NCBI GenBank assembly: GCA_049521495.1 | Contig: JBEKOT010000011.1 | Location: forward strand, 1-34,371 | Source of the DNA: CAWEPK01 sp049521495 | GTDB lineage: Bacteria; Desulfobacterota; Syntrophorhabdia; Syntrophorhabdales; WCHB1-27 | Direction of reading: 5' to 3' | Length of the DNA: 34,371 nucleotides | In this document: one piece after another, positions 23,818 through 30,632 of the stretch | How the letters are laid out: every line of letters begins with the position of its first letter | Numbering within the stretch: position 1 is the stretch's first letter | Translations under genes and position numbers: made by a program | Notes under the pieces: model-generated | Databases searched by the model: none | Seen by the model: only the letters and a program-made list of their open reading frames with translations | Told to the model about the DNA's origin: nothing

Positions 23818-24396
23818 ATGAAACCGGGATACCTGTGTCCTTACTGCGAGGCGAGCTTCGAGGCCCACGAGACGCTCAAGGCCCATGTCGTCGCCCGGCA
23901 CGGGACGGAGCCGCTGCCAAGGCCCCAAGGGCTGATCAACTTGACGGTCAATGGCGGGAAGTACGAGTTCGAGGTGGAGCCGAACGTGACGCTCTACACG
24001 TTGATCCACGACAGGATGGGGCTGACGGGAGTGAAAATGTTCTGCGACCGCGGCGCATGCGGGTCCTGTACGGTCATACTGGATGGAAGACCGGTCCTCT
24101 CTTGCATGACCCTCGCCATAGAATGCGACGGCACGAGCATAGAGACGGCGGAGGGCATCGCAGCGAAGGGTCACCCTCTGATTGAGGCCTACGTCACCCA
24201 TCACGCAATGCAGTGCGGCTACTGCACGCCCGGTTTTGTGGTCACCGCGAAGGCGCTCCTCGACAGGAATCCCGATCCGACGGAAGAAGAAATACGGGAA
24301 GCCCTTTCAGGCAACCTGTGCCGGTGCGGGACCTATCCGCAGCACCCGTTGGCAGTGACCGAGGCGGCAAGGCGCCTGCAGGGAGGGTCAAAATGA
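23818..24396 (+). CDS. Molybdenum hydroxylase small subunit, two [2Fe-2S], with N-terminal C2H2-type zinc finger
   Basis: 192 residues, about 30 longer at the N-terminus than typical xanthine dehydrogenase/CO dehydrogenase small subunits. The extra part is a C-x2-C-x12-H-x4-H motif: C7, C10, H23, H28. The rest is standard: plant-type [2Fe-2S] ligands C76, C81, C84, C96, and the second cluster C133, C136, C168, C170 in C-G-Y-C-T-P-G and C-R-C-G-T. It carries electrons between the Mo-cofactor subunit and the FAD subunit. ATG 23818 follows AAGGGGG, and no internal start matches the family N-terminus, so the zinc-finger part seems translated. The stop overlaps the next start (ATGA, 24393-24396). 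Confidence 0.9.
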   Translation: MKPGYLCPYCEASFEAHETLKAHVVARHGTEPLPRPQGLINLTVNGGKYEFEVEPNVTLYTLIHDRMGLTGVKMFCDRGACGSCTVILDGRPVLSCMTLAIECDGTSIETAEGIAAKGHPLIEAYVTHHAMQCGYCTPGFVVTAKALLDRNPDPTEEEIREALSGNLCRCGTYPQHPLAVTEAARRLQGGSK

Positions 24397-26819
24397 CAAA
24401 GGGCGATATGGAGCGGCAGGTCGGCCAGGAACACAGGGTCAGGGCGGACAGGCATCCCCTCCCGGAATACCGCGCCATAGGCAGGCGCGTGCGCCGCAAG
24501 GACGGTCTTGAGAAGGCGAGCGGATATGCCGTCTATACTTCGGACGTGCAGTTGCCGGGCATGCTCCACATGCGGGTCCTCACCTGTCCCTATCCCCACG
24601 CCCGCATCGAGACCATGGATACCGCGAGGGCCCAGGCGCTGCCCGGGGTGAGGGCGATCCTCAGGTACGATGACCCCGAGCTGCCCGAGAAGGCGGACCT
24701 GAGCGGCCACTTCGGCCAGGCAGGACAGCCGCACGAGCCGGTCCTGGACAGGTGCGGCTACTGGCAGGGCATGCCCATGGGCATTGCTATCGCGGCCGAC
24801 ACCGAAGAGGTCGCCAGGGAGGCGCTGAAGCTCGTAGAGATCGTCTGGGAGCAGAGGCCCTTCAACCTGGACCCGGTGGAGGCGCTGAAAGCCGGCGCGC
24901 CCCTCACCAACCCCGAGTCGCAGCCGTCGGGCAATTTTATCCTGCCCTTCATGCACGAAAAAAAGGTCACCCACGGCGACATCGAGAAAGGTTTCAAGGA
25001 GGCCGACCGGACGATCGAGTTCACCATGAGGCGGGACCAGGACACGTGGGTGGGACCGGAGCGGCCATGCGGCGTCTTCAGGTGGAACGGCGACTACCCG
25101 GAGGCGTGGCTCAAGCATCAGCGGCCCCACCTCGCGAAGCGCCAGATCGCCGATTACTTCAAGGTAGGCGTGAGCCAGGTGACCGTACACTGCCTCTACC
25201 AGGGCGCGAGCTTCGGCGGATGGAGCCAGATGGGGCTCAACATGCAGCCGAACATCATAGCCGGCATCCTGGCGAAGAGGACGGGCAGGCCGGTCAGGTG
25301 GCAGTTCACCAGGAGGGAGGACTTCTGCGGGGCAGGCATGGACAACGCCCGATACCACGTGCGGGTCGGCTTCAAGAACAACGGGGAGATCACCGCCATC
25401 CACGCCACGTCATGGTTCTCCAGGGAAGGCCTCTCCCACACAGACCACTTCGTGGAGAACAGCAAGATCATCAATATCGTCCAGGAGTCGAACGGAGCGA
25501 TCTGCAACATTTTCACCGGCTGGGCAATCAGGTGCGAGCAGAACATGAACTGCTACTGTTTTTCAGCAGTGATGAACCATGTAGCCGAAGCGCTGAAAAT
25601 GGACCCTGTCGAGCTCGCCCTCATTAACGACGGCTGCGAGGGTCACGCCATGGCGGATATTACCGGGTGGAAGACCGAGCGGGGGTTCAAGGACAGGGAC
25701 AGCCTCAGGGAATGCCTTGAGGCGGGGAAGAAGGCCATGGACTGGGATAAGAAGTGGCATTTGCCGGGCGCCGGAAAGCTGGCGAACGGCAGGATGCACG
25801 GGCTCGGCATGAGCTGGGCCCACGAGTGGGGTGACTCAGGCGGCTCCGCTGCAATAGCCATCAGGATCGAGCGCGACGATGGAACTGCGCGAGTCCTCGG
25901 GATGCGCTGCGACAACGGCGTCTGCGCAGAGACCGCCTACTGCCAGATCGCTGCCGACGAGCTCGGCTTCCGGTACGAAGACGTGCAGTACCGGCCTTTC
26001 GAAGAAGCCGGCTTTACGCCCATGACGCCCGACTCCTCGACGAACCTCGCCGTTAACGGGTGGGCAGTCAGAAACGCCGCCCGCCAGCTGAAAAAGAAGA
26101 TTCTCGAGGTGGCCACGATGCCGAGGATCACTGAACGGCCCGAAATGGGCTACATTCCTCCCTTCGAGGGCTACAAACCAGAGGATCTGGACATCAAGGA
26201 GAGCGTGGTCTACGTGAAAAAGGACCCTTCGAAACGACTTACAATGGCCGGGTTGGTCCGACCGGCCTTCTTCATGGGCAAAATGGATGTGGGTTCCACC
26301 GAGCCGCTTTTTGCGTATGGATGGCAGAACCAGCAGGGGGCTTACGACATCAAAGGACCTCCGGGGCCGAGACCAATATTCGTCAGGCAAGCCCACTTTG
26401 TGGAGGTGGAAGTAGACCCCGAGACGGGCGGGATCGAGGTCACCAGGGTCGTGAACGCCAATGACGTGGGTAAGGCAGTCAATCCGGACGCGGTGGAAGG
26501 GCAGCAGTACGGCGGTTCCGTGATGGGGGTGAGCCGCGCGAGGACGGAGGAGGTAGTTTACTGCCCCAGGACGGGCGTGGTCCTGAACGGCAACCTCATC
26601 GATTACAGGATCAACACGATGCTCGACTGTGGTCCTATCGGCACGCGCATCATCGAAACCGGCATGGGCTACGGGCCTTATGGCTCGGTAGGCGTGGGCG
26701 AGGACGTAGCGAGCGTGGTCCCTTTCGCCTTCTACGCGGCTGTTCACAACGCCGTCGGAAAATGGGTGGACCTGCCGGCGACGCCTGACAAGGTGTTGAA
26801 GGCGCTGGGGAAAATATAG
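24393..26819 (+). CDS. Molybdenum hydroxylase large (molybdopterin-binding) subunit
   Basis: 808 residues from ATG 24393, which overlaps the small-subunit stop and has GGAGGG upstream; the frame is open earlier but without family similarity. This is the xanthine-dehydrogenase-family catalytic subunit that binds Mo-molybdopterin cytosine dinucleotide. Landmarks: N-terminal I-G-R-R-V-R-R-K-D-G-L-E-K-A-S-G, the G-A-S-F-G-G loop (near residue 273), C-Q-I-A-A-D-E-L-G, and the C-terminal G-V-G-E with the catalytic Glu at E770. The usual R-G-F-G-x-P-Q motif is G-W-A-I-R-C-E-Q here, so the active site differs from xanthine dehydrogenase. With the [4Fe-4S]-bearing FAD subunit it resembles 4-hydroxybenzoyl-CoA reductase more than a simple hydroxylase. 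No XdhC-type maturation gene is in the window. Confidence 0.9.
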   Translation: MTKGDMERQVGQEHRVRADRHPLPEYRAIGRRVRRKDGLEKASGYAVYTSDVQLPGMLHMRVLTCPYPHARIETMDTARAQALPGVRAILRYDDPELPEKADLSGHFGQAGQPHEPVLDRCGYWQGMPMGIAIAADTEEVAREALKLVEIVWEQRPFNLDPVEALKAGAPLTNPESQPSGNFILPFMHEKKVTHGDIEKGFKEADRTIEFTMRRDQDTWVGPERPCGVFRWNGDYPEAWLKHQRPHLAKRQIADYFKVGVSQVTVHCLYQGASFGGWSQMGLNMQPNIIAGILAKRTGRPVRWQFTRREDFCGAGMDNARYHVRVGFKNNGEITAIHATSWFSREGLSHTDHFVENSKIINIVQESNGAICNIFTGWAIRCEQNMNCYCFSAVMNHVAEALKMDPVELALINDGCEGHAMADITGWKTERGFKDRDSLRECLEAGKKAMDWDKKWHLPGAGKLANGRMHGLGMSWAHEWGDSGGSAAIAIRIERDDGTARVLGMRCDNGVCAETAYCQIAADELGFRYEDVQYRPFEEAGFTPMTPDSSTNLAVNGWAVRNAARQLKKKILEVATMPRITERPEMGYIPPFEGYKPEDLDIKESVVYVKKDPSKRLTMAGLVRPAFFMGKMDVGSTEPLFAYGWQNQQGAYDIKGPPGPRPIFVRQAHFVEVEVDPETGGIEVTRVVNANDVGKAVNPDAVEGQQYGGSVMGVSRARTEEVVYCPRTGVVLNGNLIDYRINTMLDCGPIGTRIIETGMGYGPYGSVGVGEDVASVVPFAFYAAVHNAVGKWVDLPATPDKVLKALGKI

Positions 26820-26828
26820 GGGGTCGAG

Positions 26829-27797
26829 ATGAGGAACTTTGCCCATGTGAGTGCACGGACGCTCGACGAGGCCGTCGCCGCCTTGAGACGCTACGGGAAG
26901 AGGGCGGTGTTGATTGCCGGCGGGACCGACCTGTTGGGGAAGATGAAAGACGAGATATTGCCCGATTACCCCGAGGCCCTGGTGAACATAAAGACGATCC
27001 CCGGCCTCGACTTCATTACGGTCGAGGACGGGGCCCTCAAGATCGGCGCTCTCACGAGACTTGAAGACATCGCGAGCGACGAGGCCGTAAAGGCAGGCTA
27101 TCCCGGGCTGGCAGAGGCGACGGCCAGGACTGCATCGGCCCACCTTAGAGAGATGGGGACAATCGGCGGCAATATCTGTCAGGACATCAGGTGCTGGTAC
27201 TATCGTAATCCGAACAACCGCTTCCCCTGCTTGCGCAAGGGCGGAGGAAGGTGCTATGCCCTGGACGGGGACAACAGGTACCATTCCATCTTCGGGGGGA
27301 GCGTCGAGGAAGGCTGCTGTGCCGTTCATCCGAGCGATGTTGCGCCCGCCCTCATCGCCCTCGACGCAACGATAAAGACGACGAGAAGGACCGTCAAGGC
27401 GGAGGACTTTTTTCAGGTCTCCGTCGCCGGGACCACAATCCTCGATCACGACGAGATAGTGACCGAGGTGCAGGTGCCCAAGCCTGCCGGCAGGAGCGCT
27501 TTTGTCAAGTTCGCCCTCAGAAAGACGATCGACTTCCCTATCGTCAACTGCGCAAGCATGATAGCCCTGTCGGGCAAAAAGGTGAGCTCTGCCAGGATTT
27601 GTCTCAACGCGGTGTACGTGCGACCTTACAGGGCTGCGAAGGCGGAAGCTGCTCTCCTGGGCAGGACGATCAGCGAGGCAAACGCGGAAGCGGCTGCGGC
27701 CGCTGCTGCTGCCGATGCGAGGCCCATGTCCCACAACGCCTATATGGTGCCCCTGGCAAAGGCCATGATCAAGCGCGCCGTTCTGGGCTGCATGTAG
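26829..27797 (+). CDS. Molybdenum hydroxylase FAD subunit with Cys-rich (HcrB-like [4Fe-4S]) insertion
   Basis: 322 residues of the CO dehydrogenase/xanthine dehydrogenase medium-subunit family. The FAD-binding motifs are I-A-G-G-T-D-L-L near residue 29 and T-I-G-G-N-I near 111. Between them and the second half (P-S-D-V-A-P-A-L-I-A-L-D-A) lies a Cys-rich insertion with C117, C122, C134, C142 and C163/C164. 4-Hydroxybenzoyl-CoA reductase HcrB has an insertion here that binds an extra [4Fe-4S] cluster, used to run electrons toward the Mo site at low potential. The insertion begins with C-Q-D-I-R-C-W-Y-Y as in that group. ATG 26829 follows GGGGGTCG 10 bases after the large-subunit stop. This supports a reductive or reversible reaction on an aromatic CoA ester, though related non-aromatic enzymes share the insertion. 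Confidence 0.88.
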   Translation: MRNFAHVSARTLDEAVAALRRYGKRAVLIAGGTDLLGKMKDEILPDYPEALVNIKTIPGLDFITVEDGALKIGALTRLEDIASDEAVKAGYPGLAEATARTASAHLREMGTIGGNICQDIRCWYYRNPNNRFPCLRKGGGRCYALDGDNRYHSIFGGSVEEGCCAVHPSDVAPALIALDATIKTTRRTVKAEDFFQVSVAGTTILDHDEIVTEVQVPKPAGRSAFVKFALRKTIDFPIVNCASMIALSGKKVSSARICLNAVYVRPYRAAKAEAALLGRTISEANAEAAAAAAAADARPMSHNAYMVPLAKAMIKRAVLGCM

Positions 27798-27821
27798 TGT
27801 CCAAACAAAAGGAGGAGTGAT

Positions 27822-29018
27822 ATGGCACTCAAAGTATTAATGGCCCCTCTCAGGTATGTCCAGGGTCCTAACGCCCTGTTGCAGATGGGAGAGCAGCTAC
27901 AGGTGTTCGGTATCAAGAACCCCTTGGTCCTGGCCTCACCCAGCGCGAAAAAAGCGGTCGGCCCCACCATAATAGAAGGACTCGAGTCGAAAGGCATCGG
28001 CTACGCCTTCGTCGATTTCGGTGGGCACTGCACGTGGAAGGAGATCGAGCGGACCAAGAACGCCTGCATCCAGGGAGGCCACGACGCGATCATCAGCTGC
28101 GGAGGCGGCAAGACCCTGGATACGGGCCGCTGTGCCGCTACAGGACCTGCCATGAACGTGGAGAAGCAGCCGCCCGAGTTTTTCCCCAAGTTCGGCGCCG
28201 GCGTGCCGTGCATCAACGTCCCGACTGTGGCCGCAACCGACGCCTCGACATCGGCGGTCTCCCTCGTGTACACGGAAAAGGGGACACTCGAGGCAACCAT
28301 GGTTTTCCCCACAAACCCGACCATGGTCTTCGTGGATACCACCATTATCGCCAGGTCGCCCGTGCGTCTTCTCGTGTCGGGTATGGGAGACGCGCTGGCA
28401 ACGTATTTTGAGGCGGATATGACCTACCGGACTTCGAGCATATCGGTTCAGACGCGCGCACAGAGCACGCGTACCGCCCAGGCGCTGGCGAGGCTCTGCT
28501 TCGATCTCCTCATGGAGTACGGGGTACAGGCCAAGGCAGAAGCGGAAGCTAAGGTCCCGGGTCCAGGAATCGAAGCAATTGCTGAGGCAAACGTGCTTCT
28601 AAGCGGGCTCGGTTTCGAGAGCGGCGGTCTCTGCGCGTCCCATGCCGTCGGACACGCCTTCCTTCACATCCCGGAATACTTCGAGGCAGCGCCGCCGTTT
28701 CACGGGGAGCTTGTGGCCTTCGGGACCCTTACCCAACTGATCATGGAGCAGAGAAAACCCGAGTTTCTCGACAAGGTGTTCGGCTTCTGCAGGGCGGTGG
28801 GTCTGCCTACCACCTTTGCGGAGCTCACCCTGAAGGAGGTCACGGACGAAGCCCTTGAGAAGGTGGCTCTGGTCGCTTCCAGGGACATCCTGATGCAGTC
28901 CATGACCGGCGCGCGGCAGGAGCGCGACGAGCAGGGCAGGTTCTACGATCACGGAGACATACTGAACGCCTTGAAGGCGGCAGACGCATACGGCCGCGTC
29001 TTTGGACGGGGGCGCTGA
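27822..29018 (+). CDS. Iron/zinc-containing alcohol dehydrogenase, glycerol dehydrogenase (GldA)-like
   Basis: 398 residues of the GldA branch of group III dehydrogenases. NAD-binding motif C-G-G-G-K-T-L-D-T-G near residues 93-102; P-T-V-A-A-T-D-A-S-T-S near 134; metal ligands D190 (G-M-G-D-A-L-A-T), H274 (S-H-A-V-G-H) and H294 (H-G-E-L-V-A-F-G). The enzyme should interconvert a secondary alcohol and ketone or a diol. It is the last plus-strand gene of the cluster with GGAGG upstream and converges on the flavodoxin-like gene; the 22-base gap holds no clear terminator. Oxidation of a secondary alcohol to the ketone used by the cluster is one possible role. Confidence 0.89.
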   Translation: MALKVLMAPLRYVQGPNALLQMGEQLQVFGIKNPLVLASPSAKKAVGPTIIEGLESKGIGYAFVDFGGHCTWKEIERTKNACIQGGHDAIISCGGGKTLDTGRCAATGPAMNVEKQPPEFFPKFGAGVPCINVPTVAATDASTSAVSLVYTEKGTLEATMVFPTNPTMVFVDTTIIARSPVRLLVSGMGDALATYFEADMTYRTSSISVQTRAQSTRTAQALARLCFDLLMEYGVQAKAEAEAKVPGPGIEAIAEANVLLSGLGFESGGLCASHAVGHAFLHIPEYFEAAPPFHGELVAFGTLTQLIMEQRKPEFLDKVFGFCRAVGLPTTFAELTLKEVTDEALEKVALVASRDILMQSMTGARQERDEQGRFYDHGDILNALKAADAYGRVFGRGR

Positions 29019-29040
29019 CTTTCAGGGAAAGGCGGCCGGC

Positions 29041-29682
29041 TCAGGGATGCACCAGCCTTGCGCCCATTTCGAAAGCCTTCCGGCAATCCTCCGGGAACAC
29101 GTCGCGCCGCCTCTCCGCCTTTTTTACCGGATCGAAACGGTCCGCCATCACCTTGGAATAGTCCTCGAACTGGCACGTGTCAAAGCAAAGGAGCGACTCC
29201 GAGGACCCGAATGTCATCTGCATGAACATCGCATTTACCGCGACGTGCTGGCTCGCGAGTTTTTCAAATCGGTCCGGGCCCGCGTTCATGGTATAGATAA
29301 AGGCGGTGGGTATCTTTCGGGGAAAAAGAGATCGGTAAGGATCGGTATACGCCAGATAGGGGAACAACAGGCGTTCCATGAAGGAGCGCATCGCTCCGGA
29401 AGCCGTCCCGAAATAGATCGGAGAGCCGAGAACAAGGGCGTCCGCTCTCTCGACCGCTTGCAAAAGGGGAGAGAGATCGTCCACAACGGCGCATTTCCCG
29501 TAGCTCATGCCGCCTTTCATCTTGCAGGCAAAACAGCTCCCGCACCCCTTGAACGCTAGATCGTATAGATGGAAAAGCCCGGTTTCCGCCCCCTGTGAAG
29601 CGGCGCCCTCCAGGGCTTTTTCGAGCAACGTGGCGGTGTTCCACTTCTTTCTCGGACTTCCGTTGAATGCCAGGACCCTCAT
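29041..29682 (-). CDS. NADPH-dependent FMN reductase/flavodoxin-like oxidoreductase (iron-sulfur flavoprotein type)
   Basis: 213 residues with the flavodoxin-like FMN phosphate loop G-S-P-R-K-K-W-N-T-A-T near residue 8 and the second FMN motif G-S-P-I-Y-F-G near residue 86. A cysteine motif G-C-G-S-C-F-A-C...G-K-C (about residues 46-63) is typical of the iron-sulfur flavoprotein/multimeric flavodoxin group of anaerobes, which may carry an Fe-S cluster. It would accept electrons for a soluble redox step. Strong ribosome site (GGAGGT) before the ATG. It is the last gene of the minus-strand methylmalonyl set, 69 bases after the epimerase gene, so co-transcription is likely but a direct pathway role is unclear. 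Confidence 0.88.
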   Translation of the reverse strand: MRVLAFNGSPRKKWNTATLLEKALEGAASQGAETGLFHLYDLAFKGCGSCFACKMKGGMSYGKCAVVDDLSPLLQAVERADALVLGSPIYFGTASGAMRSFMERLLFPYLAYTDPYRSLFPRKIPTAFIYTMNAGPDRFEKLASQHVAVNAMFMQMTFGSSESLLCFDTCQFEDYSKVMADRFDPVKKAERRRDVFPEDCRKAFEMGARLVHP

Positions 29683-29751
29683 GGGCCACCTCCATCGAAA
29701 TGGTTAAACGTCGTAGGGCCGGTCATGAGGACAGCCCCGGGGGATTTGGGT

Positions 29752-30159
29752 TCACGCTGGCGGAGGCTCGAAAAGCTCTATGAGCACGCCCCCTGAGGAC
29801 CTGGGATGGATAAAGGCAACCTTAGCGTCGTGCGAGCCGGCCCTGGCTGCCCGGTCAATCATTGTTGCGCCTTTTTTTTCGAGGGTCTCGATTTCTCTCT
29901 CGATGTCATCGACTTCCAGACATATGTGGTGAACGCCCGGGCCCCTCGTCTCGAGGAACCTGGCGAGGGGGGAATCGGGCCCGGAAGGTTGTATCAACTC
30001 GATGGCCGTCTCTCCTAATCTTAGGAAGCCGACCCTTGTCTTCTGGGCCGCCACTACTTCAACATGGGCGAGCGTGAGGCCCAGCACCTCTTCGTAGAAT
30101 TTGGCGGCCGCCTCGATGTTGTCGACCGCCACGCCTATGTGGTGCAGCTTTCTTATCAA
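29752..30159 (-). CDS. mce: Methylmalonyl-CoA epimerase
   Basis: 135 residues of the glyoxalase/VOC fold, the usual length for methylmalonyl-CoA epimerase, which interconverts (R)- and (S)-methylmalonyl-CoA. Two beta-alpha-beta-beta-beta units with metal ligands at H7 (H-H-I-G-V-A-V), H78 (V-H-H-I-C-L-E-V) and E129 (L-I-E-L-F-E). It follows the mutase small subunit gene by 58 bases on the same strand, matching the propionyl-CoA/succinyl-CoA route. Confidence 0.93.
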   Translation of the reverse strand: MIRKLHHIGVAVDNIEAAAKFYEEVLGLTLAHVEVVAAQKTRVGFLRLGETAIELIQPSGPDSPLARFLETRGPGVHHICLEVDDIEREIETLEKKGATMIDRAARAGSHDAKVAFIHPRSSGGVLIELFEPPPA

Positions 30160-30217
30160 GTCCGTGCTCCTTTCCCCATGTCAGGGCATTTCCGCTCCGT
30201 CCGGTAGGCCGGGCCGT

Positions 30218-30619
30218 TCATTTCGATTCCATGAGCTTCTCGATGAAGGCCGCGATCTCTTTCAGCGGCGCACCGGGTGAGAAGATTTCCCGGATCCCCT
30301 TTTTTTTCAATTCCGGTATATCCTCTGCAGGGATGATCCCTCCCCCGACCACAAAGATATTGCCCCCGCCTTTCTCTCTCAATATCTCAACGACCCTTGG
30401 GAAGAGGTGGTTATGCGCCCCGGAGAGGCAGGAGAGGCCCACCACGTCCACCCCTTCCTGGATGGCCGCATTTGCGATTTGTTCAGGAGTATTCCTTATC
30501 CCTGTGTAAATCACCTCCATCCCGGCATCGGCAAGAGACCGGGCTATCACCTTTGCGCCGCGGTCGTGGCCGTCGAGGCCCGGCTTGGCGATAAGCACTC
30601 GGATCCTACGCTCCATCAT
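30218..30619 (-). CDS. Methylmalonyl-CoA mutase small subunit, B12-binding
   Basis: 133 residues from the first of two adjacent ATG codons (30619; the other is 30616) with GGGGGG directly before them; the frame is open upstream into the mutase large gene but that part has no similarity. It is a stand-alone cobalamin-binding domain with the base-off motif D-G-H-D-R-G, then S-C-L and G-G-G-I-I-P. It supplies adenosylcobalamin to the separately encoded large subunit, the arrangement seen in archaea and many anaerobes. It follows the large-subunit gene by 13 bases. Confidence 0.93.
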   Translation of the reverse strand: MMERRIRVLIAKPGLDGHDRGAKVIARSLADAGMEVIYTGIRNTPEQIANAAIQEGVDVVGLSCLSGAHNHLFPRVVEILREKGGGNIFVVGGGIIPAEDIPELKKKGIREIFSPGAPLKEIAAFIEKLMESK

Positions 30620-30632
30620 CCCCCCATTTCCC

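Noticed and set aside
25836..27734. Minus-strand open frame of 632 codons opposite the Mo-hydroxylase genes
   Set aside because: It is antisense to two genes with clear family motifs, shows no recognisable domain and is explained by GC-rich third codon positions.
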